This document shows, piece by piece, positions 19,392 through 31,395 of a stretch of 64,000 nt of DNA. The notes below the pieces were generated by a model, which made no database searches, was not told where the DNA came from, and saw only the letters and a program-made list of their open reading frames with translations. How positions within the stretch are numbered: position 1 is the stretch's first letter; each line of letters opens with the position of its first letter. The stretch is from Pseudomonas putida S13.1.2. GTDB taxonomy: Bacteria > Pseudomonadota > Gammaproteobacteria > Pseudomonadales > Pseudomonadaceae. The stretch is taken from the NCBI RefSeq assembly GCF_000498395.2, contig NZ_CP010979.1:434001-498000 (forward strand). Direction: 5' to 3'. The position numbers were made by a program, and so were the translations under genes.

Positions 19392-19940
19392 TTATGGGAG
19401 CAAGCTCTTCACGTTGATCGGTTCGGCTTCGTTCTGCGCAGCGCCTTTCGGCTTGCCAGCGATTGCCATACCCGCAACACGGTAGAAGTTGTAGTCAGGG
19501 TTTTTGCCGGGGCCGGAGATCAGCAGATCTTCTTTCTCGTACACCAGGTCCTGACGCTTGAACTCGGCCATTTCGAAATCCGGAGTCAGCTGGATTGCGG
19601 TGGTCGGGCACGCTTCTTCACACAGGCCGCAGAAAATGCAACGCGAGAAGTTGATGCGGAAGAATTCCGGGTACCAGCGACCATCCTCGGTCTCGGCCTT
19701 CTGCAGCGAGATGCAGCCAACCGGGCAGGCCACCGCGCAGAGGTTGCACGCTACGCAGCGCTCCTCGCCATCGGGGTCGCGGGTGAGGACGATGCGGCCG
19801 CGGTAGCGCGGCGGCAGGTACACGGGTTCTTCGGGGTACTGCAGGGTGTCGCGCTTGCGGAACCCGTGGGAGAACACCATTGCCAGGCTGCGCAGCTGTG
19901 TGCCGGTGCCCTTAACGATGTCGCCGATATACTTGAACAT
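19392..19940 (-). CDS. nuoI: NADH-quinone oxidoreductase subunit I
   Basis: This 182-residue peripheral-arm subunit carries two [4Fe-4S] clusters (N6a and N6b). The ligands are in [16 protein letters not shown] and [16 protein letters not shown]. It passes electrons toward the NuoB cluster and docks on the membrane arm through its N-terminus. Spacing to nuoH is 11 bp and to nuoJ 10 bp. Confidence 0.97.
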   Translation of the reverse strand: MFKYIGDIVKGTGTQLRSLAMVFSHGFRKRDTLQYPEEPVYLPPRYRGRIVLTRDPDGEERCVACNLCAVACPVGCISLQKAETEDGRWYPEFFRINFSRCIFCGLCEEACPTTAIQLTPDFEMAEFKRQDLVYEKEDLLISGPGKNPDYNFYRVAGMAIAGKPKGAAQNEAEPINVKSLLP

Positions 19941-19951
19941 GGGTCAAATCC

Positions 19952-20959
19952 TCACTGGGCCGCGACGGCTGGCGTGTTGTAGAGCACGATCGCAGCGGTC
20001 ACCAGCAAATTGATCAGGGTCAGCGGCAGGCAGAACTTCCAGCTGAAGTCCATCACCTGGTCATAGCGCGGGCGCGGGATAGAGGCGCGCAGCAGGATGA
20101 ACAGCATGATGAAGAACGCGGTCTTCAGGGCGAACCACAGGAACGGCACTTGCGGCAGGATGCCGAACGGGCCGTGCCAGCCACCGAAGAACAGGGTTAC
20201 CAGCAGCGCCGAGATGAGGATGATGCCGATGTACTCACCGACGAAGAACATGCCCCATTTCATGCCGGCATACTCGATGTGGTAGCCGTCGGCCAGTTCC
20301 TGTTCCGCTTCTGGCTGGTCGAACGGGTGACGGTGAGTCACGGCAACGCCAGCGATGAAGAAGGTGCAGAAGCCGAAGAACTGCGGAATGATGAACCACA
20401 GGTTCTGCGCCTGGTACTCGACGATGTCGCGCATGTTGAACGAGCCTACCTGCACCACCACGCCCATCAGCGCCAGGCCCAGGAACACTTCGTACGACAC
20501 GGTCTGTGCCGAAGCACGCAAGCTGCCCAGCAGGGCGTACTTGTTGTTCGACGACCAGCCGGCGAACAGCACCGCGTAGACCGACAGGCCGGCCATGGCG
20601 AAGAAGAACAGCAGGCCGATGTTCAGGTCGGCAACGCCCCAGCCCGGTGTGATCGGGATGATCGAGAAGCCGATCAGCAGGGCGCTCATGGCCACGACCG
20701 GTGCCAGGGTGAAGATCATCTTGTCGACGAAGGGTGGGTTCCAGTCTTCCTTGAAGAACATCTTCAGCATGTCGGCGGCGATCTGGAACATGCCGAACGG
20801 GCCGACACGGTTAGGACCGTAGCGGTCCTGCCACCAGCCCAGCAGGCGGCGCTCGACGAAGCTGAGCAGGGCGCCGCAGACCACTACGGCCAGCAGCACC
20901 ACGATAGCCTTGACGACCTGAATGATCACATCGATCACTTCGGGGGTGAACCAGCTCAT
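19952..20959 (-). CDS. nuoH: NADH-quinone oxidoreductase subunit H
   Basis: This 335-residue membrane subunit forms part of the quinone chamber of complex I. Typical segments are [37 protein letters not shown] and [19 protein letters not shown]. It has about eight helices. Its ATG overlaps the nuoG stop by 4 bp. Confidence 0.97.
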   Translation of the reverse strand: MSWFTPEVIDVIIQVVKAIVVLLAVVVCGALLSFVERRLLGWWQDRYGPNRVGPFGMFQIAADMLKMFFKEDWNPPFVDKMIFTLAPVVAMSALLIGFSIIPITPGWGVADLNIGLLFFFAMAGLSVYAVLFAGWSSNNKYALLGSLRASAQTVSYEVFLGLALMGVVVQVGSFNMRDIVEYQAQNLWFIIPQFFGFCTFFIAGVAVTHRHPFDQPEAEQELADGYHIEYAGMKWGMFFVGEYIGIILISALLVTLFFGGWHGPFGILPQVPFLWFALKTAFFIMLFILLRASIPRPRYDQVMDFSWKFCLPLTLINLLVTAAIVLYNTPAVAAQ

Positions 20960-23670
20960 TGTGCTGCCTCCTGCAGGCCTTCGACGGATGCACCGAAGAT
21001 GGCAGGCGGAATGCCGGCCAGGCCTTTCGGCAGCGCGACCAGGCCAGCGCCCAGCTCTTCATTGATACGCAGCGGCAGGCGCAGGGCCACACCCGCAACG
21101 TTCAGGCTCAGCAGGGCACCGTCGTTGACACCCAAGCGGTCGGCTTCGGACTTGGCCAGGGCCACGTAGGCTGCCGGGATGCGCTCTTGCACCGGGGCGG
21201 CGCGCGACGAGCTTTCTTCGCTGCCGAACAGGTGGAAGAACGGCACGGCAGTCCAGGTGCCACGGGTGGGGTTGAAGGCACCCGGAATGGCGTTGAACCA
21301 GCTCAGGCGGTCGCCTTGCGATTCTATCAGGCGTACGCCCGGGTCACCGGCACGCAGGTGGCCACCGACCTCGTCCTGGAACTTGTTCCAGGCTTGCGGC
21401 GAGTTCCAGCCCGGCGACCAGGCGAACGGCACCTGCTGGCGCGGTTCGGCGGAGCCCGAGTAACCTTCCATGGAGAAGGCGAACGCGGTGTCCTTGTCTT
21501 GCGGGGTGCGCGGTTCGTGCACGCTGATGTTGGCGCGCATGGCGGTACGGCCGGAATAGCGCAGCGGCTCGCGCGCCAGCTTCATGCCCTTGATGCGGAA
21601 CGCGGCGCTTGGCGCAGCGTTGACGATGCCGGCCAGTTGCGGGGCGGCTTCGGCACAGGCGCTGGTAACGTGGTCCAGCTGGGTCCAGTCGACCGGCTTG
21701 TTCAGCAGGGTGGCACGCAGGGCGTGCATCCAGCGCCAGCCTTCGTGAATCAGGATGCTGCTGTCCAGGTACTGCGGGTCGAACACCTGGAAGAAGCGCT
21801 GGGCACGGCCTTCCTGGCTGACCAGGGTACCGTCGCCTTCGGCGAACGAGGCCGCTGGCAGTACCAGGTGGGCACGGTCGACAGTGGCGGTTTTGGAGTG
21901 GTCGGCAACGATCACCACCTTGGCTGCAGCCAGGGCCGCATCGACCTTGGCGGCCGGTACGCGGGCGTACAGGTCGTTTTCCAGTACGACGATGGCGTCG
22001 GCCTTGCCGCTGATGACCGCGTCCAGCGCGGCGTCGACGGATTCGCCACCGAGCATGGCCAGGCCGATGCTGTTGGCCTCAGGCACCACCAGGCTCAGCG
22101 AGCCGTTCTTCTCGCGCAGCTTCAGGGCTTTGGCGATGTTGGCGGCGGCTTCGATCAGCGCCGGGTCAGCCAGGGAAGTACCGGCAATGACCAGTGGGCG
22201 CTTGGCAGCGACCAGGGCGTCGGCGATGCGCTGGGCCAGGGCCTTGGCTTCGTCGTCCAGGCCGGCAACGGCAGGTGCGCTCGGGTCGATGGCATGGGCC
22301 ACGGCGAAACCGATGCGGGCCAGGTCGGCCGGGGCGGCGTGCACGCATTCTTCGGCGACGTCGTCCAGCTTGGTTTCAGCCAGGGAGGCGATGAACAGCG
22401 GGTACAGCGCGTGCTGGCCGATGTTCTTCACCGCAGCGTCGAGCCACGGCTGCACTTTCATCGCTTCGGCCATGGCTTCGGCCTTGCCTTTGGTGGCCTG
22501 GCGCACGGCCAGGGCGACGCGGGCAGCGGTCTGGGTCAGGTCTTCACCGAGCACGAACACGGCGTCGTGGTCTTCGATGTCGCGCAGGGTTGGTACCGGC
22601 AGCGGGCTGTTGTTCAGCACGTTCAGGGCCAGGCGCACGCGGGCCAGTTCGCCTGCTTCCATGCCGGAGTAGAAGTACTCGGCGCCGACCAGCTCACGCA
22701 GGCCGTAGTTGCTTTCGAGGCTGGCGCGTGGCGAGCCGATACCGACGATGGTACGGCCGCGCAGCAGGTCGGCGGCCTTGTCCAGGGCGGCGTCCAGGCC
22801 CAGCTTGGTGCCGTCGGCCAGGTGTGGCTGGCGTGGGCGATCCTTGCGGTTGACGTAGCCGTAACCGAAGCGGCCACGGTCGCACAGGAAGTACTGGTTG
22901 ACCGAGCCGTTGAAGCGGTTTTCGATCCGGCGCAGTTCGCCGTAACGCTCGCCCGGGCTGATGTTGCAGCCGCTGGAGCAGCCATGGCAGATGCTTGGGG
23001 CAAACTGCATGTCCCACTTACGGTTGTAGCGCTCGGAGTGGGTCTTGTCGGTGAATACACCGGTCGGGCATACCTCGGTCAGGTTGCCGGAAAATTCGCT
23101 TTCCAGCACACCGTCTTCGACGCGGCCGAAGTACACGTTGTCGTGGGCGCCGTACACGCCCAGGTCGGTACCGCCGGCGTAGTCCTTGTAGTAGCGCACG
23201 CAGCGGTAGCAGGCGATGCAGCGGTTCATCTCATGGGCGATGAACGGGCCGAGGTCCTGGTTCTGGTGGGTACGCTTGGTGAAACGGTAGCGGCGCTCGT
23301 TGTGGCCGGTCATTACCGTCATGTCTTGCAGGTGGCAGTGACCGCCTTCCTCGCACACCGGGCAGTCGTGCGGGTGGTTGGTCATCAGCCATTCGACGAC
23401 GCTGGCGCGAAACGCCTTGGACTCGTCATCTTCGATGGAAATCCAGGTGCCGTCGGAGGCAGGGGTCATGCAGGACATGACGATACGACCACGGGTGTCG
23501 TTCTCGTCGGTGTACTGCTTGACCGCGCACTGCCGGCAGGCGCCAACGCTACCAAGCGCCGGGTGCCAGCAGAAATAAGGGATGTCGAGGCCTAGCGACA
23601 GACATGCCTGTAACAGGTTGTCTGCACCGTTGACTTCGAGCGCTTTGCCGTCTACGTGGATAGTGGCCAT
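20956..23670 (-). CDS. nuoG: NADH-quinone oxidoreductase subunit G
   Basis: This 904-residue peripheral subunit carries several iron-sulfur clusters. N1b ligands are in [17 protein letters not shown]; the His/Cys ligands of N5 are in [19 protein letters not shown]4 is in [16 protein letters not shown]; and the extra bacterial N7 site is in [15 protein letters not shown]. The C-terminal part is a molybdopterin-oxidoreductase-like fold without cofactor. It follows nuoF after a 133-bp gap, the longest in the operon, which holds only a small GC hairpin near 23690. It overlaps nuoH by 4 bp. Confidence 0.97.
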   Translation of the reverse strand: MATIHVDGKALEVNGADNLLQACLSLGLDIPYFCWHPALGSVGACRQCAVKQYTDENDTRGRIVMSCMTPASDGTWISIEDDESKAFRASVVEWLMTNHPHDCPVCEEGGHCHLQDMTVMTGHNERRYRFTKRTHQNQDLGPFIAHEMNRCIACYRCVRYYKDYAGGTDLGVYGAHDNVYFGRVEDGVLESEFSGNLTEVCPTGVFTDKTHSERYNRKWDMQFAPSICHGCSSGCNISPGERYGELRRIENRFNGSVNQYFLCDRGRFGYGYVNRKDRPRQPHLADGTKLGLDAALDKAADLLRGRTIVGIGSPRASLESNYGLRELVGAEYFYSGMEAGELARVRLALNVLNNSPLPVPTLRDIEDHDAVFVLGEDLTQTAARVALAVRQATKGKAEAMAEAMKVQPWLDAAVKNIGQHALYPLFIASLAETKLDDVAEECVHAAPADLARIGFAVAHAIDPSAPAVAGLDDEAKALAQRIADALVAAKRPLVIAGTSLADPALIEAAANIAKALKLREKNGSLSLVVPEANSIGLAMLGGESVDAALDAVISGKADAIVVLENDLYARVPAAKVDAALAAAKVVIVADHSKTATVDRAHLVLPAASFAEGDGTLVSQEGRAQRFFQVFDPQYLDSSILIHEGWRWMHALRATLLNKPVDWTQLDHVTSACAEAAPQLAGIVNAAPSAAFRIKGMKLAREPLRYSGRTAMRANISVHEPRTPQDKDTAFAFSMEGYSGSAEPRQQVPFAWSPGWNSPQAWNKFQDEVGGHLRAGDPGVRLIESQGDRLSWFNAIPGAFNPTRGTWTAVPFFHLFGSEESSSRAAPVQERIPAAYVALAKSEADRLGVNDGALLSLNVAGVALRLPLRINEELGAGLVALPKGLAGIPPAIFGASVEGLQEAAQ

Positions 23671-23803
23671 TGTTCAAAGTTCTTCGTTGGCCCGCGTGAG
23701 CGGGCGTGGCTAATGGAAATCGGTGGGCTTGCGACACGCCGCGAATGAATCGGGCCTGCCGGCAAGCTGGCGAGTGGCACGGACCACCCGCCTAATCATC
23801 TTG

Positions 23804-25183
23804 TTATGCGCCGACCACGATCGGCCCGGCCTGGATTGGCTTGGCCAGGTTTGGGCGCAGGGTGTCACCAGCGGATGTTGGGGCGACACCGGCCTCGAAC
23901 TCGGACCGGAAGTATTTGATGGCACTGCCCAGCGGCTCGACGGCACCCGGTGCGTGAGCACAGAAGGTGCGGCCTGGGCCGAGGAAGTTGACCAGACCCA
24001 GCAGGGTCTCGATGTCTTCGGCGCGGCCCTGGCCGTTTTCCAGTGCGCGCAGCATTTTCACGCTCCACGGCAGGCCGTCACGGCATGGGGTGCACCAGCC
24101 GCACGACTCGCGGGCGAAGAACTCTTCCATGTTGCGCAGCAGCGACACCATGTTGACGCTGTCGTCTACCGCCATGGCCAGGCCAGTACCCATACGGGTG
24201 CCGACCTTGGCGATGCCGCCGGCGTACATTTGCGCGTCGAGGTGCTCGGGCAGCAGGAAGCCGGTACCGGCTCCGCCTGGCTGCCAGCACTTGAGCTTGA
24301 AGCCGTCGCGCATGCCACCGGCGTAGTCTTCGAACAGCTCGCGGGCGGTGACGCCGAACGGCAGTTCCCACAGGCCCGGGTTCTTCACCTTGCCAGAGAA
24401 GCCCATCAGCTTGGTGCCGTGGTCTTCGCTGCCTTCGCGGGCCAGCGACTTGTACCAGTCGTTGCCGTTGGCGACGATGGCCGGCACGTTGCACAGGGTT
24501 TCGACGTTGTTCACGCAAGTCGGCTTGCCCCATACGCCCACGGCGGCAGGGAAGGGCGGCTTGGAGCGCGGGTTGGCGCGGCGGCCTTCCAGCGAGTTGA
24601 TCAGTGCGGTTTCTTCACCGCAGATGTAGCGGCCGGCACCGGTGTGCACGAACAGCTCGAAATCGAAACCTGAGCCCAGGATGTTCTTGCCCAGCAGGCC
24701 GGCGGCCTTGGCTTCATAGATGGCGCGGTTGAGGTTTTTCGCGGCCGTGGTGTATTCGCCACGCAGGAAGATGTAGCCACGGTAGGCCTTCAGGGCGCGG
24801 GCGCTGATCAGCATGCCCTCGACCAGCAGATGGGGCTGTTGCTCCATCAGCATGCGGTCCTTCCAGGTGTTCGGCTCCATTTCGTCCGCGTTGCACAGCA
24901 GGTAGCGGATGTTCATGGATTCGTCTTTGGGCATCAGGCCCCACTTCACGCCAGTGGGGAAGCCTGCACCACCGCGGCCCTTGAGGCCGGAGTCCTTCAC
25001 GGTCTGCACGATGTCGTCTTGCGACATCTCGCCCAGCGCCTTGCGGGCAGCAGCGTAGCCGTTCTTGGCCTGGTACTCGGCCAGCCATACAGGCTCGCCG
25101 TCGTCACGCAGGCGCCAGGTCAAAGGGTGGGTTTCGGCCGAGCGCGCAATGCGGTTGGCCGGGCCGAAGGAAGTAATGGTCAT
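23804..25183 (-). CDS. nuoF: NADH-quinone oxidoreductase subunit F (NADH/FMN site)
   Basis: This subunit oxidises NADH at FMN. The 459-residue protein has the FMN/NADH-binding motif [16 protein letters not shown] and [14 protein letters not shown], and the N3 [4Fe-4S] ligands in [12 protein letters not shown]. The ATG at 25183 overlaps the nuoE stop by 4 bp; the longer open frame upstream runs antisense-like through nuoE and is not conserved. Confidence 0.97.
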   Translation of the reverse strand: MTITSFGPANRIARSAETHPLTWRLRDDGEPVWLAEYQAKNGYAAARKALGEMSQDDIVQTVKDSGLKGRGGAGFPTGVKWGLMPKDESMNIRYLLCNADEMEPNTWKDRMLMEQQPHLLVEGMLISARALKAYRGYIFLRGEYTTAAKNLNRAIYEAKAAGLLGKNILGSGFDFELFVHTGAGRYICGEETALINSLEGRRANPRSKPPFPAAVGVWGKPTCVNNVETLCNVPAIVANGNDWYKSLAREGSEDHGTKLMGFSGKVKNPGLWELPFGVTARELFEDYAGGMRDGFKLKCWQPGGAGTGFLLPEHLDAQMYAGGIAKVGTRMGTGLAMAVDDSVNMVSLLRNMEEFFARESCGWCTPCRDGLPWSVKMLRALENGQGRAEDIETLLGLVNFLGPGRTFCAHAPGAVEPLGSAIKYFRSEFEAGVAPTSAGDTLRPNLAKPIQAGPIVVGA

Positions 25184-25677
25184 ACGTAACCCTCCAGCAG
25201 TTTGGTGACGCCAGCGGGCTGCACGTCGCCAAAGGTGTCGTCGTCGATCATCAGCGCCGGGGCCTTGTCGCAGTTGCCCAGGCAGCACACCGGCAGCAGG
25301 GTGAAGCGGCCGTCGGCGGTGGTCTGGCCCAGGCCGATGCCCAGCTCGCTCTGGATCTGGCTGACGACCGATTCATGGCCGCCGATGTAGCAGACCATGC
25401 TGTCGCACACGCGAATGATGTGGCGGCCAACCGGCTGGCGGAAGATCTGGCTGTAGAAGGTGGCTACACCCTCGACGTCGCTGGCCGGGATGCCCAGCAC
25501 GTCGCCGATGGCGTGGATGGCGCCGTCCGGCACCCAGCCACGTTCCTTCTGGACGATCTTCAGGGCTTCGATGGACGCCGCGCGCGGGTCCTCGTAGTGA
25601 TGCATTTCGTGCTCGATGGCCGAGCGCTCTGTTTCGCTCAGGGCGAAACGGTCTGTCTGGATAAGCGTGCTGTTCAT
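25180..25677 (-). CDS. nuoE: NADH-quinone oxidoreductase subunit E
   Basis: This 165-residue subunit carries the [2Fe-2S] cluster N1a in a thioredoxin-like fold. The four cysteine ligands are in [10 protein letters not shown] and [10 protein letters not shown]. It lies 2 bp after nuoCD and overlaps nuoF by 4 bp. Confidence 0.97.
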   Translation of the reverse strand: MNSTLIQTDRFALSETERSAIEHEMHHYEDPRAASIEALKIVQKERGWVPDGAIHAIGDVLGIPASDVEGVATFYSQIFRQPVGRHIIRVCDSMVCYIGGHESVVSQIQSELGIGLGQTTADGRFTLLPVCCLGNCDKAPALMIDDDTFGDVQPAGVTKLLEGYV

Positions 25678-25679
25678 GC

Positions 25680-27479
<1,800 letters not shown>

Positions 27480-27540
27480 TCAACGTTAAGAATGAAGCCA
27501 GGCCGCCGGCTCCAGGGGGAGCGGGCGGCAGGTCGCTGGA

Positions 27541-28218
27541 TCAGACTTCGTCGGGGCTGCGCAGGTTGGTTACTGCAATGCGCTGCTCACGACGCAGGTC
27601 TTTCTGGGCTGGCATCTCGGCACGGTAAATACCTTGATCACCAACAACCCAGGAAAGCGGGCGTCGTTCTTGGCCGATCGACTCCTGCAACAGCATCAAG
27701 CCTTGCAGGAAAGCCTCAGGGCGTGGCGGGCAGCCAGGCACATAGACGTCCACGGGGAGGAACTTGTCGACCCCCTGAACGACCGAGTAGATGTCGTACA
27801 TGCCACCGGAGTTGGCGCACGAACCCATGGAGATGACCCATTTCGGCTCGAGCATCTGCTCATACAGGCGCTGGATGATCGGCGCCATCTTGATGAAGCA
27901 GGTACCGGCGATGACCATGAAGTCGGCCTGACGCGGCGAGGCCCGGATGACTTCGGCGCCGAAGCGGGCGATGTCGTGGGGTGCCGTGAAGGCCGTGGTC
28001 ATTTCCACGTAGCAGCAGGACAGGCCGAAGTTGTACGGCCAGAGGGAGTTCTTGCGACCCCAGTTGACCGCGCCACGCAGCACATCTTCGAGTTTCCCCA
28101 TGTAGATGTTCTTGTGGACCTGGTCCTCTAGCAGCTGATCGGTGACGGTTTCCCGTTCACCTACCGGGTACTGCTCGTTGGGCGCATCCGGATCGATTCT
28201 GGTGAGATTGTATTGCAT
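27541..28218 (-). CDS. nuoB: NADH-quinone oxidoreductase subunit B
   Basis: This 225-residue subunit carries the terminal cluster N2 beside the quinone site. Ligands are in [17 protein letters not shown] and PGCPPRPE. The ATG at 28218 follows GAGG by 8 bases; an in-frame TTG two codons earlier is possible but not needed. It follows nuoA by 10 bp. Confidence 0.97.
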   Translation of the reverse strand: MQYNLTRIDPDAPNEQYPVGERETVTDQLLEDQVHKNIYMGKLEDVLRGAVNWGRKNSLWPYNFGLSCCYVEMTTAFTAPHDIARFGAEVIRASPRQADFMVIAGTCFIKMAPIIQRLYEQMLEPKWVISMGSCANSGGMYDIYSVVQGVDKFLPVDVYVPGCPPRPEAFLQGLMLLQESIGQERRPLSWVVGDQGIYRAEMPAQKDLRREQRIAVTNLRSPDEV

Positions 28219-28228
28219 TGCCAAAGCC

Positions 28229-28642
28229 TCATTGTTTCAGCTTCGCTTGCCGCTTGCGGCGACCTTCGGGAGCCCAATCAAGAGCACCGACGCGCCATAG
28301 GTAGACAAGACCTGCCAACAGAATTGCTATGAAAACGAGAGCTTCGACGAACCCGGTCCAGCCGCTTTCGCGGACGGACACAGACCATGCAAAGAGAAAG
28401 AGGGCTTCGATATCGAAGATCACGAACAGCATCGCGACCAGATAGAATTTGGCGGACAGGCGCAGGCGGGCGCTGCCGACGGGCAGCATGCCGGATTCGA
28501 AGGGTTCGTTCTTGGCGCGACCCCAGGCCTTGCTACCGAGCAGGCTGGACAGGCCGAGCATGAAGGCACACAGGCCGACGACACCCAGGAGGAAGATGGC
28601 AAAGCCCCAGTTGTGGGCGATGAGTCCTGCCGAATCGGACAT
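28229..28642 (-). CDS. nuoA: NADH-quinone oxidoreductase subunit A
   Basis: This 137-residue first gene of the operon encodes a three-helix complex I membrane subunit. The conserved loop [20 protein letters not shown] and helix [18 protein letters not shown] are clear. About 380 bp of gene-free, AT-rich DNA lies upstream and should hold the operon promoter, though I could not pin down its -10/-35 boxes. Confidence 0.96.
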   Translation of the reverse strand: MSDSAGLIAHNWGFAIFLLGVVGLCAFMLGLSSLLGSKAWGRAKNEPFESGMLPVGSARLRLSAKFYLVAMLFVIFDIEALFLFAWSVSVRESGWTGFVEALVFIAILLAGLVYLWRVGALDWAPEGRRKRQAKLKQ

Positions 28643-29023
28643 GCTAGAGATCCTTATACAGAGACCCAGCTCTGCAGTCTGAAATAAGTAAAGCGGCGAC
28701 GTGGTGTCGCAGGTGCAGTGACCAAATGTCGCAGCTGAATCAATCGCGCTGATTTTATGGGTAAACCCGGTGCAAGTAAAATTTCTGTCGCAAATTTATT
28801 CGTAGGATTAAGAACAAAAGGCACTCGTAAATGGCTGAAAGCCTTGAAATTCGGGCATTGCGTGCGGTTTTGTTAATTATGTTTCTTGCGACTGGTAACG
28901 AATTACAAGTTTCGGAATGATAATTAATATCATTTGACCTGATGCCATGTAATTTGGCTGTTCTGTGCCTTGTAAAGTTCATCCGGCGATTCCCCCTACT
29001 TGCAAATGCGAAAGACTCCTGTT
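28643..29023. other. Gene-free AT-rich region upstream of nuoA
   Basis: This 381-bp stretch between nuoA and the YhhN gene is noticeably AT-richer than its surroundings, especially 28740-28960. No supported ORF is present; the longest frames lack ribosome-binding sites. It presumably contains the nuo promoter. A Fur-box-like palindrome lies at 28918-28932. Confidence 0.6.
28918..28932. promoter_or_regulatory. Fur-box-like palindrome
   Basis: TGATAATTAATATCA matches 13 of the 14 specified bases of the TGATAAT-N-ATTATCA (7-1-7) Fur consensus. The surrounding AATGATA...TATCATT arms are perfect. On the minus strand it overlaps a weak TTACAT-N17-TATTAA promoter pattern. The nearest downstream gene on that strand is nuoA, about 275 bp away. 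Confidence 0.55.
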
Positions 29024-29686
29024 CTAACAGCTTTCGACACGGCGCGCACCGCTCTGGGTCAATACTTTGTCGGTCGAGCGTTGATTGGCTGATGAAGCAA
29101 TCGCCCACTGGCCGAGCCAGTAGGTGAGGATGATCAGGTACGGCGCGGCGGCGAACGGGCTGACGAAGCGGTCGATGCCGATCATGCTGTCGGAGAGCAC
29201 GAACAGGCCGGCGCCGATTGCGGCCAGCCCGCCACACGCCAGGGCGCGCCAGAGCATGGCGCTGATAGCCAGGGCGTACAACGCGACAGGGATCAGCAAC
29301 GGGCCGAGGCCGTGGCTGGCCAGTACGCCGAACAGCGCGATGCCGGTGATGGCGCTGAAGATCAGTGCGGGCAGGGCGGGGCGCAGGGTAATGCCGCAAT
29401 AGCCGCGCAGGTAAGCCAGGTGGGCACAGAGGAAGGCGGCCAGGCCGAATACGAACAAGTCGGCAGGGACGGCCAGCAGTATGTCGCCGAGTACCGAGAA
29501 ACCCAGGCCGATCGAGATCCACTTCCGGTAAGGTGTGACCGGCGCGCTGCGCAGCCAGGCGACAAGCGCCAGGACGGGAACGGGTTTGGCCAGCAGGCCG
29601 AGCAGGGTATTGTCGCTGGCCAGTGCATATATATAGAGGGCGGCGGCGGCCAGGGCCAGAATCATCAGGTGGCTTGGACGAGGCAT
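29024..29686 (-). CDS. YhhN-family membrane protein (lysoplasmalogenase-like)
   Basis: This 220-residue polytopic protein has about eight hydrophobic helices and the YhhN/TMEM86 family pattern: LALVAWLRSAP, FSVLGDILLAVP, FLCAHLAYLRGY and VLSDSMIGIDRF. The conserved Asp residues in LGDILL and LSDSMIG are typical of the family. Mammalian members cleave the vinyl ether of lysoplasmalogen; the bacterial role is poorly established. The ATG at 29686 is preferred over an upstream in-frame start because of its position before the hydrophobic segment. Confidence 0.8.
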   Translation of the reverse strand: MPRPSHLMILALAAAALYIYALASDNTLLGLLAKPVPVLALVAWLRSAPVTPYRKWISIGLGFSVLGDILLAVPADLFVFGLAAFLCAHLAYLRGYCGITLRPALPALIFSAITGIALFGVLASHGLGPLLIPVALYALAISAMLWRALACGGLAAIGAGLFVLSDSMIGIDRFVSPFAAAPYLIILTYWLGQWAIASSANQRSTDKVLTQSGARRVESC

Positions 29687-29806
29687 GGGCGGTCCTTGCT
29701 GCTGTGCTGCCTCAAGCATAGACCTGATCCTGGGTTTTGCTGGTGATGCCTTTGGATTGGGTTAGGGCTGGCATGGGTATGGCGAAAGGAATGCAGCGCC
29801 TATGAG

Positions 29807-30024
29807 ATCGAGCGCCGCCCGCGCGGCGCATCGCGAGCGAAGCTCGCTCCTACATTCGTTTCGGGACAGTATCGCCTGTGTCAGCGCGCGCGACCGCCTT
29901 GTTTGTTCGACGCGATTCCGAGGCGGGCGCCAAGGGCCGCGCGCCTCCGCCTCAGGAATAACTGGCCCGAAACAAATGTAGGAGCGAGCTTCGCTCGCGA
30001 TGCGCCGCGCGGGCGGCGCTCGAT
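29807..30024. repeat. 218-bp near-perfect palindrome (REP-containing)
   Basis: Two 64-bp arms (29807-29870 and 29961-30024) are inverted copies with only about 2 mismatches, starting ATCGAGCGCCGCCCGCGCGG and containing the REP-like core GCGAGCGAAGCTCGCTCCTA. The 90-bp centre is GC-rich and can pair further (GCGCGCG against CGCGCGC). The arms extend past the REP cores, which is longer than the other REP pairs in this window. Confidence 0.85.
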
Positions 30025-30193
30025 ATACGCATCACCACAAAATTCAAACCGGTCACATCGCCGCCCTGACGCAATCGCGCGCAGAACACCTGACATGTCG
30101 GATTTAACCCCTTCCCTGTAGGCCATTTCCCAAACATACTCCCGCCGCGCATTTTCCGTTGCCGCTGCCCTGGCAGCGCTCTAGTCTCGGCAT

Positions 30194-30341
30194 GTCGTTG
30201 CTCATCAACGATTCAGCTTTGACAGGCTGTGACGGTAAGTCGGATGCGGTTCGCCTTTATGGCGGCTGTACGTGCGGGCACGCTTGCGTGCGCCGGAACT
30301 TTACGATTTCCGCCGGTCTGTCAACCCACGTACAGCTGCCA
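30194..30341 (+). ncRNA. Candidate structured RNA leader upstream of the DUF3077 gene
   Basis: The segment can fold into several hairpins. One is TCGTTG/CAACGA (30195-30211). A 15-bp closing stem (30260-30274 with 30327-30341; one G-U) encloses two more: GCACG-CTTG-CGTGC (30278-30291) and CGGAA/TTCCG with a 9-base loop (30294-30312). The result is a three-way junction. It ends about 220 bp before the DUF3077 start. No terminator or ribosome-binding-site masking is evident. An ORF crossing the same segment (30192-30380) has no ribosome-binding site. Confidence 0.5.
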
Positions 30342-30494
30342 CCCAACTGTTTGACAGCAGGCCGGAGGCGGCTCCGATAACGGTAAATCGTAATGCTGAA
30401 AGCCATCCCCGATCCACCCCAAAATCCCCATTCCCCCGAAGCACCGCTGATCCGGCTGACCCGGATCCCCACAAGTCTCAAAACTTGCACATTA

Positions 30495-30535
30495 CCTGTG
30501 GGAGCGGGCGCGCCCGCGAAGAGGCCCGCCCAGGC
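30495..30535. repeat. Single REP unit upstream of the DUF3077 gene
   Basis: CCTGTGGGAGCGGGCGCGCCCGCGAAGAGG has the REP head and internal hairpin (GCGGGCGCGCCCGC) but no inverted partner within 100 bp. Confidence 0.6.
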
Positions 30536-30562
30536 AATCGAAATATTCCAGGGGATTCAACA

Positions 30563-30826
30563 ATGACAACAGAAGACTCCCAGCTCACCGTCGGCAAGAC
30601 CACTTTCTATCAAGGCGAAAACGGCACCCATCCACTGTTCCGCATCGAACCCGGCATCCCCTGTCGGGACGCCCGCGAGCAATCTTCGGAATTGATGGGC
30701 TATGTCCGTGAACTGACCATCACTGGCCTGATGGAGGAGAAACCCATGATGATCTGGGCTGCTCACTACCTGAGTGCAATGGCCAAGGCGCTGATGGATG
30801 ACGCAGAGCTGGGCATGAAGCACTGA
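30563..30826 (+). CDS. DUF3077 domain protein (87 aa)
   Basis: This small acidic cytoplasmic protein fits the DUF3077 family: TTFYQGENGTHPLFRIEPGI, a middle ELMGYVRELTITGLM, and a C-terminal MIWAAHYLSAMAKALMDDAE. The function is unknown. The ATG at 30563 has GGGGA upstream; the frame is open for another 291 bp upstream through the structured leader, but without a better start. It lies just beyond the aceA 3' duplication and would originally have converged on aceA. Confidence 0.8.
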   Translation: MTTEDSQLTVGKTTFYQGENGTHPLFRIEPGIPCRDAREQSSELMGYVRELTITGLMEEKPMMIWAAHYLSAMAKALMDDAELGMKH

Positions 30827-30893
30827 CATACCGCAGCCCTTTCGCGACACAAGGCCGCTCGTGCATTTCTGGTCGGTCTGGTATCGACAAAAA

Positions 30894-30930
30894 GAAAGGC
30901 CCAGGGCTTTCGCAGCCCTGGGCCTTTCTT
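30894..30930 (-). terminator. Intrinsic terminator of the original aceA transcript
   Basis: The hairpin AAAGGCCCAGGGCT / AGCCCTGGGCCTTT is fully symmetrical and, on the minus strand, is followed by TTTCTTTTTG. It lies just beyond the truncated aceA copy. The corresponding structure beside the full aceA (34016-34055) has lost part of the symmetry. Confidence 0.88.
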
Positions 30931-31395
30931 CAGCGGCTAGCCACTATCAGTGGAACTGCTCTTCCTCGGTCGAACCGGTCAGGGCAGTCACCGACGATGC
31001 GCCACCCTGGATCACGGTGGTCATGTCATCGAAGTAACCGGTACCCACTTCCTGCTGGTGCGCCACGAAGGTATAGCCTTTGCTGGCGTCAGCGAATTCC
31101 TGCTCTTGCAGCTTCACGTAGGCGGTCATGTCGTTGCGGGCGTAGTCGTGCGCCAGGTTGAACATGCCGTGCCACATGTTGTGGATGCCCGCCAGGGTGA
31201 TGAACTGGTGCTTGTAGCCCATGGCCGACAGCTCGCGCTGGAACTTGGCGATGGTGGCGTCGTCCAGGTTCTTCTTCCAGTTGAAGGAAGGCGAGCAGTT
31301 GTACGACAGGATCTGGTCCGGGTACTCCTTCTTGATCGCTTCGGCGAAGCGACGGGCTTCGTCCAGGTCTGGCTTGGCGGTTTCGCACCAGATCA
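30899..31395. repeat. 497-bp direct repeat, left copy (3' end of aceA plus terminator)
   Basis: This segment aligns without gaps to 34023-34519 at a constant offset of 3124 bp, with about 8 substitutions (roughly 98% identity). Homology stops abruptly at GATCA (31391-31395) on one side and within the terminator stem on the other. See the right copy. Confidence 0.95.
30947..31395 (-). pseudogene. aceA: Truncated duplicate of isocitrate lyase (C-terminal ~149 codons)
   Basis: The frame encodes [20 protein letters not shown] through to the normal C-terminus [15 protein letters not shown], identical in protein to the end of the full aceA. It lacks the first ~290 residues, including the KKCGH catalytic motif. 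An open frame continues upstream into AT-rich foreign sequence, giving a chimeric start ([11 protein letters not shown]) with no ribosome-binding site. It is almost certainly non-functional and marks the left end of an insertion. Confidence 0.92.

Noticed and set aside
16794..23595. Very long plus-strand frames of about 800-880 residues opposite nuoL-nuoJ and nuoG
   Set aside because: They are Gln/His/Gly/Val-rich, without family motifs, and lie exactly opposite conserved complex I genes. They are compositional shadows.
28650..28915. A PrrF-type iron-regulated small RNA downstream of the Fur-like box
   Set aside because: I compared it from memory with the PrrF core and saw no convincing match or terminator, so only the Fur-like site is reported.
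28755..29522. 255-aa minus-strand frame crossing the YhhN gene and the nuo upstream region
   Set aside because: It is out of frame with the YhhN protein, changes composition sharply where it enters AT-rich DNA, and has no ribosome-binding site.
30192..30380. 62-residue ORF (MSLLINDSALTGCDGKSDAV...) across the structured segment before the DUF3077 gene
   Set aside because: There is no ribosome-binding site and it coincides with the paired arms of the predicted RNA. It is kept only as an alternative explanation of that segment.
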